From Gaiellaceae bacterium (GTDB taxonomy: Bacteria > Actinomycetota > Thermoleophilia > Gaiellales > Gaiellaceae): a DNA stretch of 64,000 nt. The position numbers and the translations under genes are program-made. This document shows positions 9,104 to 17,449 of this stretch, in pieces; positions within the stretch are counted from its first letter, which is position 1; the number at the start of each line of letters is the position of its first letter. The notes under the pieces are model-generated. The model did no database searches. It saw only the letters and a program-made list of their open reading frames with translations, and had not been told where the DNA came from. The stretch is from assembly GCA_030446625.1 (NCBI GenBank), contig JAUJMY010000012.1, positions 1 to 64,000 of the forward strand, written 5' to 3'.

Positions 9104-10204
9104 GTGCTGCATCGGCGCGGAAAGGTCCTCGCCCTCGTGCTCGCGGGCGGCGAGGGCGGTCGGCTCGGGCCGCTGACGGCGGAGCGTGCGAAGCCCGCGC
9201 TTCCGTTCGGGGGCGTCTACCGGCTGATCGACTTCGCGCTGTCCAACTGTCATCACAGCCGCATCTCCGACGTCTGGGTTCTGCAGCAGTACGAGGCGCA
9301 TTCGGTCAGCGAATACCTCGCGAATGGCCGCCCGTGGGACCTCGACCGCACGTACGGCGGGCTGCGGGTCGTCCAGCCGTCGACCGGCGACGAGGAGAGC
9401 GGCTGGTACGAAGGGAACGCCGACGCGATCCACCGCAACCGTGAGGCGATCGAGCGATTCGACCCCGAGGTCGTTCTCGTCCTCAGCGCGGACGCGGTCT
9501 ACCTGCTCGACTACGCGCGCGTCGTCGAGCGCCACCTCGAGCTTGCAGCCGAGGTCACACTCGTCACGACGAGAGTGACGCGCGAGGACGCGCGACGCTT
9601 CGGCGTCGTCGACGTGGGCGGCGACACGCGCGTTCGCGGGTTCGAGTACAAGCCGGAGGAGCCGGCCGGGGACCTCGTGACGGCCGAGGTCTTCGTCTAC
9701 GACGCTCGCGTCCTCCTCGACACGCTCGCCGATCTCGCTGCGCGCGACCGCGGGCTGGCCGATTTCGGCGAAAGCCTCGTTCCCGCGCTCGTCGAGCGCG
9801 GGTCCGCCTTCGCGTACGACCTCGACGGCTACTGGCGCGACGTCGGGACGATCGAGAGCTACTGGCAGGCGCACATGGACCTTCTCGAGCCGGAGCCACG
9901 GATCCGGCTCGACGACGCGGCGTGGCCCGTGCTGACGGGACGGCAGCTACGGGCGCCGGCACACGTCGCCGCCGGCGCGCGGATCGAGAACAGCCTCGTC
10001 TCACCCGGGTGCACCGTGCGGGGCTGCGTCGTGGACTCGGTGCTCGGGCCGGGCGCCGTCGTCGAGGACGGCGCCGAGGTCGTCGAGGCCGTCGTCCTGC
10101 ACGACGCTCGCATCGACGGCCGTGTCGCGCGCGCGGTCGTGGACGCCGGTGCCCATGTGACAGGCGACGCCGGGGGCGAGCGCGAGGTCGCCGTCCTCAC
10201 CTAG
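9104..10204 (+). CDS. GlgC-like glucose-1-phosphate adenylyltransferase
   Basis: Nucleotidyltransferase, 366 residues, GTG start. The N-terminal signature VLAGGEGGRLGPLTAERAKPALPFGG is at residues 12-37 and is followed by YRLIDFALSNC, typical of ADP-glucose pyrophosphorylase. ESGWYEGNADAIHRN near 107, LSADAVYLLDY near 128 and DGYWRDVGTIESYW near 245 are also family features. The C-terminus shows left-handed beta-helix hexads (VAAGARIENSLVSPGCTVRG). Usual GlgC proteins have about 400-430 residues, so this one is short, mostly at the C-terminus. Glycogen or trehalose precursor synthesis is likely. No glgA or glgB is adjacent, so the exact sugar nucleotide is not proven. Confidence 0.88.
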   Translation: MLHRRGKVLALVLAGGEGGRLGPLTAERAKPALPFGGVYRLIDFALSNCHHSRISDVWVLQQYEAHSVSEYLANGRPWDLDRTYGGLRVVQPSTGDEESGWYEGNADAIHRNREAIERFDPEVVLVLSADAVYLLDYARVVERHLELAAEVTLVTTRVTREDARRFGVVDVGGDTRVRGFEYKPEEPAGDLVTAEVFVYDARVLLDTLADLAARDRGLADFGESLVPALVERGSAFAYDLDGYWRDVGTIESYWQAHMDLLEPEPRIRLDDAAWPVLTGRQLRAPAHVAAGARIENSLVSPGCTVRGCVVDSVLGPGAVVEDGAEVVEAVVLHDARIDGRVARAVVDAGAHVTGDAGGEREVAVLT

Positions 10205-10299
10205 CAGCGTGGCCCCGCGCTCGGGGGCGCGGGCGGTCTCTCCGTCACCTGTCGCACGTGAGCCGGAAGGCGCCGCTGAGGTCGTTCGGCGCCATCCCA
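10205..10299. other. Intergenic DNA after the GlgC-like gene with a GC-rich hairpin
   Basis: A stem CCCGCGC/GCGCGGG (about 10214-10233) directly follows the stop codon and may stop transcription. There is no T tract. The remaining bases lead into the decayed sigma-factor remnant. Confidence 0.4.
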
Positions 10300-10811
10300 C
10301 CGATGCACACGCAGAGGCTCTCGCGCGTCGTCAGTCGTCGCTGCCCGACGAACCGGAGCGGGACGAGCCCGATCCGCTCGAGTCCGAGCCACTGCCGCTC
10401 GCGTCGGTCGACTCGGAGCGCTGGAGTCCGAGCCGCTCGACCCGACGTAGTCGCTCTTGCCGGTCCCGCTCGAGCCCGAGTCACTGGACGTGGAGCCGGA
10501 GCCCGAGAGCGGCCGGCGTCGCCATCCGCTTCTTGATCCGCGCGCGGCACTCGTTGCGCGCGATCGTCGCGAGCCACGCGGCCTCCTCGCGCGGCGCAGT
10601 GCCACCGAGCAGCGCCCGGTGCGCCGAGAGGAACGTCTGCTGCGCCGCGCCCTCCGCCTCTGGTGGTCGCGAAGGAGCGCCCGGCAGAGGCCGAACACGA
10701 GCCGGCCGTGGCGTCGAACAGCTGCCGGAGGCGCGCCGCCGCCACAGTCGAGAGCGCGCGCGGCACGGCCGCGTCCGCACGCGCGAAGTCGCTCCTCGCC
10801 GCGGCGCTCAT
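10300..10811 (-). pseudogene. Decayed ECF sigma-70 family sigma factor (several frameshifts)
   Basis: Sigma region 2 fragments occur in different reading frames in the right order on the minus strand. A start MSAAARSDFARAD (ATG at 10811) and LRQLF come first. RHGRLVFGLCRALLRD follows in a second frame, then EAEGAAQQTFLSAHRALL and AAWLATIARNECRARIKKRM in a third, the latter being the end of region 2. A Ser/Gly/Asp-rich stretch (SGSGSTSSDSGSSGTG) follows in a shifted frame. At least two and probably three frame changes separate the pieces, and no region 4 is recognisable. I conclude it is a dead gene, unless the assembly has several indels here. Confidence 0.65.
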
Positions 10812-10987
10812 CCTCGTCGACCCGTTTCCTCGTCCAACGGCGTTCCCTCGCGGTCGTCCTCCTGCCTCTGGAGAGAGCGCGCGAAAGCGAAGATCCTGCG
10901 CAGTCGGCTCGACGGAGCCGCTTGCGCAGGCTCCGCGCGCGCTCGGTACGAGCGTCGGCGACCTCCTCGACAGCGTGGCGTACCGGC
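10812..10987. other. Intergenic DNA upstream of the trp promoter
   Basis: This lies between the start of the sigma-factor remnant and the trp promoter. No gene or strong hairpin was recognised. It probably carried the promoter of the dead sigma gene. Confidence 0.4.
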
Positions 10988-11015
10988 TTGACGGCCATCC
11001 GCCGTCAGCTACTCT
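10988..11015 (+). promoter_or_regulatory. Predicted sigma-70-type promoter of the trp operon
   Basis: The -35 box TTGACG (10988-10993) and -10 box TACTCT (11010-11015) are separated by 16 bases. The predicted transcription start, about 7 bases downstream at 11022, is only some 4 bases before the ATG of the leader peptide, so the leader mRNA would be almost leaderless. This is a motif match only. Confidence 0.6.
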
Positions 11016-11025
11016 GGGCCGACAC

Positions 11026-11097
11026 ATGACTCCTGCCGCGCACACTCGGGCCTGGGCCTGGCGCCACGAGCGGGGCGGGAGCCTGCGCACGGCCTAG
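11026..11097 (+). CDS. trpL: trp operon leader peptide (23 residues, Trp-Ala-Trp)
   Basis: A short frame ATG 11026 to TAG 11097 begins MTPAAHTRAWAWRHE. Its two Trp codons (11053-11055 and 11059-11061) are separated by one Ala codon. Tryptophan is rare, so W-A-W in a mini-gene just after the promoter and just before a terminator hairpin and trpE is the hallmark of ribosome-mediated attenuation. The leader lies about 75 bases upstream of trpE. A stem can form between 11067-11079 and 11112-11124 (13 pairs, two G-U). GGGCGG at 11073-11078 can also pair with CCGCCC at 11134-11139, which would disrupt the terminator. Too short for routine gene calling, so inferred. Confidence 0.75.
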   Translation: MTPAAHTRAWAWRHERGGSLRTA

Positions 11098-11126
11098 TTC
11101 CGGCGACACAGCCCGTTCCGCTCGCG

Positions 11127-11151
11127 AGACCTTCCGCCCGGAGGGTCTTTT
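11127..11151 (+). terminator. Attenuator terminator hairpin of the trp leader
   Basis: A 9-bp stem, AGACCTTCC (11127-11135) with GGAGGGTCT (11140-11148), has one G-U pair and a GCCC loop and is followed by TTT (11149-11151), continuing a TCTTTT run. It sits between the leader peptide stop (11097) and trpE (11175). This is the correct place for a tryptophan-controlled transcription terminator. Confidence 0.75.
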
Positions 11152-11174
11152 CGTACGTTCAGACGAGGAATCGC

Positions 11175-12407
11175 ATGACCACGACCACCGACATCGCCAC
11201 CGACCTGATCACCCCGCTCGGCGCGTACCTGCGGCTGCGCGAGCTCGGGCGTGCGAGCTTCCTGCTCGAGTCGGTCGAGCGCGGACGGCTCGGTCGGTAC
11301 TCGTTCGTCGGCTCGGGTTCGCGCGTCGTGGATCTCGCCGCCGCCGAGGCGCTCGGACAGCCGATCGTCGGCTACGTCGCGTACGACCACGTCGCGCGGC
11401 TCGAGCCGACGGTGCCGCTCCCGGCCGCAGGGCCGGACCTCCCCGAGAGCCGCTTCCTCGTCGCCGAGACGCTCGTCCGCTTCGACCACGCCTCGGGCGT
11501 CGCCGACGTGCTCGCCGGCGACCCCGGGGACGTCGCTGCGGCGCTCGACCGCGCGCCTCCTCCGCCTGCTCGCGCCGCCGGTCGACCGGCAGGCGCGCTC
11601 CGTCGCTCTCCGGACGAGGAGACGTACCTCGCCGGCGTGCGGGCGGCGAAGGAGCACATCCGCCGCGGCGACGCGTTCCAGATCGTGCTCTCGCAGCGCG
11701 CGGAGCGGCCGACGCCGGCCTCCGCCGTCGACCTCTACCGGGCGCTGCGCCGGGTCAACCCGTCGCCGTACCTGTTCCTGCTCGAGCTCGACAGCGTCGC
11801 GCTCGTCGGCTCCTCCCCCGAGACGCTCGTCAAGGTCGACGGGTCGCGCGCGAGCGTCAACCCGATCGCGGGCACCACGCACCCGGGCGACGGAGACGCC
11901 GAGCGACTGCTCGCGTCCGAGAAGGACCGCGCCGAGCACGTGATGCTCGTCGACCTCGGGCGCAACGACCTCTCGCGTGTCTGCGTCCCCGGCAGCGTCC
12001 GCGTCGAGCGCTTGCTCGAGCCGGAGCGCTTCTCGCACGTGACACACCTCGTCTCCGAGGTCGCCGGAGAGGTCGGCCCGGGCATCCGGCCGCTCGACGT
12101 GCTCCGCGCGTGCTTCCCGGCCGGAACGGTCTCCGGCGCCCCCAAGGTGCGCGCGATGCAGATCATCTCCGAGCTGGAGGGCTACCGACGCGGCCCGTAT
12201 GCGGGCGCCGTCGGGTACGCGCTGCCGACGGGCGAGCTCGACACGTGCATCGCGATCCGGACGATCGTCCTCGAGGACGGCGTCGCGCGGCTCCAGGCCG
12301 GCGCGGGGATCGTGGCCGACTCGGATCCGGCGGCTGAGCAGCGTGAGTGCCTGAACAAGCTGGCCGCGCTCGAGGCCGCGATCGAGCTCGCAGAGGGAGC
12401 GGGATGA
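11175..12407 (+). CDS. trpE: Anthranilate synthase component I (TrpE)
   Basis: Converts chorismate to anthranilate, using ammonia supplied by TrpG. 410 residues, ATG after GAGGAATCGC. FLLESVERGRLGRYSFVG near residue 31 contains the LLES motif of the tryptophan feedback site. The catalytic domain shows NPSPYLFLLELD, LVGSSPETLVKV, IAGTTHPGDGDAERLLASEK, VDLGRNDLSRV, and PAGTVSGAPKVRAMQIISELE. It is shorter than typical TrpE (about 500) because the N-terminal half is trimmed. The stop overlaps trpG (ATGA). First structural gene of the operon, below the attenuator. Confidence 0.95.
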   Translation: MTTTTDIATDLITPLGAYLRLRELGRASFLLESVERGRLGRYSFVGSGSRVVDLAAAEALGQPIVGYVAYDHVARLEPTVPLPAAGPDLPESRFLVAETLVRFDHASGVADVLAGDPGDVAAALDRAPPPPARAAGRPAGALRRSPDEETYLAGVRAAKEHIRRGDAFQIVLSQRAERPTPASAVDLYRALRRVNPSPYLFLLELDSVALVGSSPETLVKVDGSRASVNPIAGTTHPGDGDAERLLASEKDRAEHVMLVDLGRNDLSRVCVPGSVRVERLLEPERFSHVTHLVSEVAGEVGPGIRPLDVLRACFPAGTVSGAPKVRAMQIISELEGYRRGPYAGAVGYALPTGELDTCIAIRTIVLEDGVARLQAGAGIVADSDPAAEQRECLNKLAALEAAIELAEGAG

Positions 12408-12967
12408 TCCTGCTCGTCGACAACTACGACAGCTTCACCTACAACCTCGCGCACCTGTTCGCGGAGCTCGGGGCAGAGGTCGTCGTGCGCCGGAATGACG
12501 AGATCGACGCGGAGGAGGCGGAGCGGCTCGCGCCGTCGCACCTCATCGTCTCCCCCGGCCCCGGCCGCCCGGGAGAGTCCGGCGCGACGCTCGACATCGT
12601 CCGCCGCCTCGGCGCGCACACGCCGACGCTCGGCGTCTGCCTCGGCCACCAGGCGATCGTCGAGGCGTTCGGCGGCGAAGTCGGACAGGCGCGCGCGCTC
12701 CTGCACGGCAAGGCGAGCACGGTCCGCCACGACGGGCGCGGCGTCTTCGCGGGGCTGCCGCAGGACTTCCCGGCCGCGCGCTACCACTCGCTCGCGGCGA
12801 CGCGCGTCCCCGACGTGCTGGAGGTGTCCGCGTCGGCCGACGACGAAGAGGTGATGGGCGTCCGGCACCGCGAGCTCCCGATCGAAGGCGTCCAGTTCCA
12901 TCCCGAGTCGGTGCTTACGCCGCTGGGGCCGGAGCTCGCGCGGAACTTCCTCGAGGGGCGCCGGTGA
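12404..12967 (+). CDS. trpG: Anthranilate synthase component II, glutamine amidotransferase
   Basis: Class I glutamine amidotransferase, 187 residues, releasing ammonia for TrpE. The sequence starts MILLVDNYDSFTYNL. The oxyanion loop is SPGPGRPGE near 49. The nucleophilic Cys is in GVCLGHQAI near 80, and the His-Glu pair is in VQFHPESVLTPLG near 168. The same family includes PabA, so it may also serve p-aminobenzoate synthesis. It overlaps trpE and trpD by 4 bases each, so translation is coupled. Confidence 0.93.
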   Translation: MILLVDNYDSFTYNLAHLFAELGAEVVVRRNDEIDAEEAERLAPSHLIVSPGPGRPGESGATLDIVRRLGAHTPTLGVCLGHQAIVEAFGGEVGQARALLHGKASTVRHDGRGVFAGLPQDFPAARYHSLAATRVPDVLEVSASADDEEVMGVRHRELPIEGVQFHPESVLTPLGPELARNFLEGRR

Positions 12968-14004
12968 TCCAGGACGCACTCGCAGGCCTGCTCGACGGGC
13001 GCGATCTCGGTCGCGATCGCGCGCGCGAGGTGATGGCCGGGATCATGCGCGGCGAGGCCACGCCTGCGCAGATCGCCGGCTTCCTCGTCGCGCTGCGCCT
13101 CAAGGGCGAGACCGCGGACGAGATCGCGGGGTGTGCGGAGGCGATGCGCGAGCACGTGCTGCCGGTGCGTCCGCAACGCGGCGACCTCGTCGACACGGCG
13201 GGCACGGGTGGCGACGGAGCCGCGACGCTCAACATCTCCACGGCCGCGGCCCTCGTCGCCGCCGCCGCCGGCGCCGCGGTCGCGAAGCACGGAAACCGCG
13301 CAGTCTCCTCCGCGTCGGGGTCGGCGGACGTGCTGGAGGCGCTCGGATTCGAGCTCGAGCTGCCACCGACGCGGATCGCGCAGTCGATCGACGAGCTCGG
13401 CTTCGGCTTCATGTTCGCCCCGACGCACCACCCGGCGATGCGCCACGCCGCGCCCGTCCGGCGCGAGCTCGCTGCACGGACGGTGTTCAACGTGCTCGGG
13501 CCGCTCACGAACCCGGCAGGCGCTCGGGCGCAGGTGGTTGGCGTCTACTCGCCCGGACTCGTGCGGACGCTCGCCGACGTGCTCGTCCGCCTCGGCGCGC
13601 GGCGCGCGTTCGTCGTGCACGGTGCAGGCGGGATAGACGAGCTGTCGCCGGCGGGGCCGAACGTCGTCGCGGAGGTCGTCGACGGGACGGTTCGCGAGCG
13701 CACGATCGACCCGCTCGACCTCGGCGTCGCGCGCTGCGCGCCGGGGGAGCTGCGGGGCGGGACACCCGCGGAGAACGCCCGCGCGATTCGCGACGTCCTC
13801 GCGGGCGCGGACGGCGGGCGCCGGAGCGCGATCCTCTTGAACGCGGCCGGCGCGATCGCAGCCGCAGGCCACGCTGCGGACCTGCGCGAGGGGCTCGAGC
13901 TGGCGCGGGCGGCGGTCGACTCGGGTGCCGCGCTCGCCCGTCTCGACGAGCTCGTGGCGTTCTCGAAGAGCCCGGGTAACAACGTGTTACAAGGAACTCG
14001 CTGA
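12964..14004 (+). CDS. trpD: Anthranilate phosphoribosyltransferase
   Basis: Transfers phosphoribosyl from PRPP to anthranilate, 346 residues, GTG start overlapping the trpG stop (GTGA). The PRPP-binding motif [19 protein letters not shown] is near residues 75-95. [31 protein letters not shown] and [16 protein letters not shown] follow in family order. Length and motifs are standard. Third gene of the trp operon. Confidence 0.95.
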   Translation: MIQDALAGLLDGRDLGRDRAREVMAGIMRGEATPAQIAGFLVALRLKGETADEIAGCAEAMREHVLPVRPQRGDLVDTAGTGGDGAATLNISTAAALVAAAAGAAVAKHGNRAVSSASGSADVLEALGFELELPPTRIAQSIDELGFGFMFAPTHHPAMRHAAPVRRELAARTVFNVLGPLTNPAGARAQVVGVYSPGLVRTLADVLVRLGARRAFVVHGAGGIDELSPAGPNVVAEVVDGTVRERTIDPLDLGVARCAPGELRGGTPAENARAIRDVLAGADGGRRSAILLNAAGAIAAAGHAADLREGLELARAAVDSGAALARLDELVAFSKSPGNNVLQGTR

Positions 14005-15158
14005 TGGCTCGCTTCCGCGACGCGCTCGCGCGTCCGGGCCTCCGCGCGATCGCCGAGATCAAGCGACGGTCGCCTTCGGCCGGAGACCTTCGCGCCGACG
14101 CCGACCCTGGCCTCCTCGCCGCCGGATTCACGAACGCAGGCGCGGCGGCGCTCTCGATCCTCGTCGACGACCGCTTCGGCGGCTCCGTGGACGATCTGCG
14201 CGCGGCACGCGCCGCGACGGGCCTCCCGCTGCTCGCGAAGGGCTTCTTCGCCCGCGAGGACGAGCTGCGAGAGCTGCGCGACGCGGGCGCCGACGCGGTC
14301 CTGCTCCTGCTGCGCGACCTCGACGACGCGCGCGCGGCGGCGCTGCTCGCCCGTGCCCGCGAGCTCGGGATCGACGCGCTCGTGGAGGCGCACGACGCGC
14401 CGGAGCTCGAGCGCGCGGTCCGGCTCGGCGCCGACCCGATCGGGCTGAACGCTCGGGATCTCGGGACGTTCGCGATCGACCGCCGCGCGCAGCTCGACCT
14501 CGTCGCCGGCGCGCCGCGCGACCGGGTCGTCGTCGCGGAGAGCGGCATCGAGTCGCGCGCGCAGGCGGCCGCCGCGGAGCTCGCCGGCGCGGACGCGGTC
14601 CTCGTCGGCTCGACGCTGATGCGCGCACCCGACCCGCCGGAGAAGCTCCGGGAGCTCCTCTTGCGGCCGCTCGTCAAGGTGTGCGGCCTGACGCGGCAGG
14701 AGGACGTCGACGTCGCGGCCGAGGCCGGCGCGGATCTGGCCGGGTTCATCCTCGCGCGAGAGACGCCGCGTCGGGCGCCGGCGGTGCTCGACGTTCCGGA
14801 GACGATGCTGTCGGTCGCGGTCTACGTCGAGGAGGTCGGCGACGAGTCGGCCGACCTCGTCCAGCTCTACCCGCGCGTCGACGGTCGGCGCGGGCGCGAC
14901 GCGGTGCTGCTCAGGGACGGCGAGGAGGTCGGGCGCGTCGTCGACCTGCCGTGGGCGGCGGAAGACCCGCTCCACCTCCAGCGCGCGGCCGAGGCGGGCG
15001 GGCGCGTGATGCTCGCCGGGCGGCTCGGACCCGACAACGTCGCCGCCGCGATCGACGCGGTTCGGCCGTGGGCCGTCGACGCGAGCTCGCGACTCGAGGT
15101 CGCGCCCGGGATCAAGGATCACGAGCGCGTGCGCGCGTTCGTGGCAGCGGCACGATGA
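14004..15158 (+). CDS. trpCF: Fused indole-3-glycerol phosphate synthase / phosphoribosylanthranilate isomerase (TrpC-TrpF)
   Basis: A 384-residue bifunctional protein catalysing the two steps between TrpD and TrpA/B. Residues 1-215 form the TrpC barrel ([67 protein letters not shown]), with a shortened N-terminus. Residues 222-384 form the TrpF barrel ([22 protein letters not shown], ending [17 protein letters not shown]). The LLAKGFF segment is LRKDF in most TrpC proteins. Fusion is known in enteric bacteria. Many actinobacteria instead lack trpF and use PriA, so the fusion is notable. ATG overlaps the trpD stop and the stop overlaps trpB. Confidence 0.93.
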   Translation: MARFRDALARPGLRAIAEIKRRSPSAGDLRADADPGLLAAGFTNAGAAALSILVDDRFGGSVDDLRAARAATGLPLLAKGFFAREDELRELRDAGADAVLLLLRDLDDARAAALLARARELGIDALVEAHDAPELERAVRLGADPIGLNARDLGTFAIDRRAQLDLVAGAPRDRVVVAESGIESRAQAAAAELAGADAVLVGSTLMRAPDPPEKLRELLLRPLVKVCGLTRQEDVDVAAEAGADLAGFILARETPRRAPAVLDVPETMLSVAVYVEEVGDESADLVQLYPRVDGRRGRDAVLLRDGEEVGRVVDLPWAAEDPLHLQRAAEAGGRVMLAGRLGPDNVAAAIDAVRPWAVDASSRLEVAPGIKDHERVRAFVAAAR

Positions 15159-16282
15159 GGACGCCGGGCGTCTACGGCGCGTACGGCGGTCGCTACGTCC
15201 CGGAGACGCTGATCCCGGCGCTCGACGAGCTGGAGGCGGGCTGGCGCGCCGCCGTCGACGACCAGTCGTTCGCCGCCGAGATCGTCGAGCTCGGGCGGAC
15301 GTTCGCCGGCAGACCGACGCCGCTGACGCGCGCGCACAGCTTCGCGCGTGACAAGCGGCTGTACCTCAAGCGCGAGGACCTCCTCCATACCGGCGCGCAC
15401 AAGCTGAACAACGCGCTCGGGCAGGCCGTACTCGCGCGCCGGCTCGGCAAGCGGCGGATCGTGGCCGAGACGGGCGCGGGGCAGCACGGCGTGGCGACGG
15501 CGACCGCGTGCGCGCGCTTCGGCTTCGAGTGCGTCGTCTACATGGGCGCCGAGGACATGCGCCGCCAGCGGCCGAACGTCGAGCGCATGCACCTGCTCGG
15601 CGCCGACGTGCGCCCCGTCGAGTTCGGCACGAGGACGCTGAAGGAGGCGACCAGCGAGGCGATTCGGGACTGGATCGCGAACGTCGACACGACGCACTAC
15701 CTGATCGGGTCGTCCGTCGGGCCTCACCCGTATCCGGAGATCGTGCGCGAGCTCCAGTCGGTGATCGGGCAGGAGGCGCGCGAGCAGATCCTCGCCGTCG
15801 AGGAGCGGCTGCCGGACGCCGTCGTCGCGTGCGTCGGCGGCGGCTCCAACGCGATCGGGATCTTCTCGACGTTCGTCGCGGACCAAGAGGTGAGGCTCGT
15901 CGGCGTCGAGGCGGCCGGCGCGGCGAGTCTCGGCAGCGGCCGCGCCGCGGTGCTCCACGGATCGCGCTCCTCCGTCCTCGCCGACGAGGACGGCCAGATC
16001 GCGGACGCGCACTCGATCTCGGCCGGCCTCGATTACCCCGGTGTCGGCCCCGAGCACGCGTTCCTGCGCGACAGCGGCCGCGCGTCGTACGTCACCGCCA
16101 CCGACGAGGAAGCCGTCGCAGCCTTCCGCCGGCTCGCGCGCACCGAGGGGATCCTCCCCGCCCTCGAGTCGAGCCACGCGCTCGCGCGCGTCGCGGATCT
16201 CGACGCGGAGCTCGTGCTCGTCTGCCTCTCCGGCCGGGGGGACAAGGATCTCGCCGGGGTCGTCGCGCGCGGCGCGAGCTAG
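15155..16282 (+). CDS. trpB: Tryptophan synthase beta subunit
   Basis: PLP enzyme joining indole and serine, 375 residues. The PLP lysine is in [15 protein letters not shown] near residue 80. [20 protein letters not shown] and the phosphate-binding [15 protein letters not shown] are near 100 and 225. [14 protein letters not shown] contains the cation-site region. Starts at ATG 15155 within ATGA overlapping trpCF, and the stop overlaps the GTG of trpA. A long upstream continuation of the frame is an artefact. Confidence 0.96.
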   Translation: MRTPGVYGAYGGRYVPETLIPALDELEAGWRAAVDDQSFAAEIVELGRTFAGRPTPLTRAHSFARDKRLYLKREDLLHTGAHKLNNALGQAVLARRLGKRRIVAETGAGQHGVATATACARFGFECVVYMGAEDMRRQRPNVERMHLLGADVRPVEFGTRTLKEATSEAIRDWIANVDTTHYLIGSSVGPHPYPEIVRELQSVIGQEAREQILAVEERLPDAVVACVGGGSNAIGIFSTFVADQEVRLVGVEAAGAASLGSGRAAVLHGSRSSVLADEDGQIADAHSISAGLDYPGVGPEHAFLRDSGRASYVTATDEEAVAAFRRLARTEGILPALESSHALARVADLDAELVLVCLSGRGDKDLAGVVARGAS

Positions 16283-16980
16283 TGCCGAAGACGCTCGCGA
16301 TCTACCTGATGGCGGGGCGCGAGGCGCCCGCGCTCGCGGAGGCCGCGGTCGCGGGCGGCGCCGATCTCGTCGAGATCGGCTTCCCGTTCTCCGACCCGCT
16401 CGCGGACGGTCCGGTGATCCGCCTCGCGGGCGAGCGCGCGCTCGTCGAGGGGATGCGGACGCGTCAGTGTCTCGAGTGCCTCGCGGAGACGCGCGAGCGC
16501 GTCGACGTTCCCCTGATCCCGATGACCTACGCGTCGCTGCTGGACGCGTACGGCTACGAGCAGTTCGCAGCCGACGCGGAGGCAGCGGGCGCGACGAGCC
16601 TCATCGTCGCCGACCTACCCGCGGACGAGCGGCCGGAGCTGCGTCGCGTCCAGCTCGTCGCGCCGACGTCGACGGACGAGCGCGTGCGGCTCGCCGCGGA
16701 GACGACCGACGGCTGGCTCTACCTGGTGACGCTGACCGGTACGACCGGCGCGCGCCGCGAGCTCTCCCCTGCGCTCGCGGCTCTCGTCGAGCGGGCGCGC
16801 GCGGCGACCGAAGTTCCGCTCTACGCCGGCTTCGGCATCTCGACGCCGGACCACGCGCGCGCCGCCGCGGAGATCGTCGACGGGATCGTCGTCGGCTCCC
16901 GCGCCGTCGAGGTTGCGGAGCGAGGGCCGCGCGCGCTCACGGAGTACGTTCGGTCTCTGCGCGCGGCGGTGGACGCCTAG
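16282..16980 (+). CDS. trpA: Tryptophan synthase alpha subunit
   Basis: Cleaves indole-glycerol phosphate and channels indole to TrpB. 232 residues from GTG 16282, which overlaps the trpB stop (TAGTG). The catalytic Glu is in DLVEIGFPFSDPLADGP near residues 30-45, and the Asp in the same stretch. SLIVADLPADE, LVAPTSTDERV and LYAGFGISTPDHARA follow. It is shorter than common TrpA (about 255-270), missing the N-terminal helix. Last gene of the trp operon. A convergent gene follows after 20 bases. Confidence 0.94.
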   Translation: MPKTLAIYLMAGREAPALAEAAVAGGADLVEIGFPFSDPLADGPVIRLAGERALVEGMRTRQCLECLAETRERVDVPLIPMTYASLLDAYGYEQFAADAEAAGATSLIVADLPADERPELRRVQLVAPTSTDERVRLAAETTDGWLYLVTLTGTTGARRELSPALAALVERARAATEVPLYAGFGISTPDHARAAAEIVDGIVVGSRAVEVAERGPRALTEYVRSLRAAVDA

Positions 16981-17000
16981 CCGCCTAGGCCGCCGCGCGC

Positions 17001-17363
17001 TCAGGCGACTTCTTCTTCGACGTCGATCGACGCCGGCGGTGACGCGTTCACCACGACGACGCGCGGCCACGGCCGCGTGTCGTCACCGACGTCGTGCTCG
17101 TAGCGGACCGGCGTCTCCGTCACGACCTGAGGCACGATCCCGTCGGGCGGCTTTGCGACGATCGCGACGCGCAGCGCGTCGCGCGGGTTCGTTCCCTGGT
17201 TCACGTTCGCGGACAAGCTGAGCTCGTACCCGGGCGTCGGCATCGTGCAGCTTCCCGTTACGAGCAGTGCCTTCTCCGACGGCGAGAACCGTGCGCTCCA
17301 TCCGGAGCACTCGTAGCTCGTCCGGTCGGCGCTCTCCGCCGCTGGATCCCCGTTCGTGGCCAT
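17001..17363 (-). CDS. Uncharacterised 120-residue protein
   Basis: Starts at ATG 17363 after an excellent ribosome site (GGAGGGAGGTGGCGCA). The sequence has beta-strand-like segments (ALLVTGSCTMPTPGYELSLSANV, PRVVVVNASPP) and an acidic end (DVEEEVA). It has no signal peptide and no recognised domain, and only two Cys. The strong ribosome site and protein-like composition suggest a real, soluble protein. Function unknown. Confidence 0.7.
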   Translation of the reverse strand: MATNGDPAAESADRTSYECSGWSARFSPSEKALLVTGSCTMPTPGYELSLSANVNQGTNPRDALRVAIVAKPPDGIVPQVVTETPVRYEHDVGDDTRPWPRVVVVNASPPASIDVEEEVA

Positions 17364-17449
17364 TGCGCCACCTCCCTCCGAGCCTGCTGACGAAAGCCAC
17401 CTTCGCACGTCACGCGCGCGCGGCGCAACGACGGCGCGAACGCGCGCTC

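Noticed and set aside
10481-10780. A 99-codon intact small sigma factor
   Set aside because: It contains only part of region 2 and starts in unrelated sequence; the neighbouring pieces lie in other frames.
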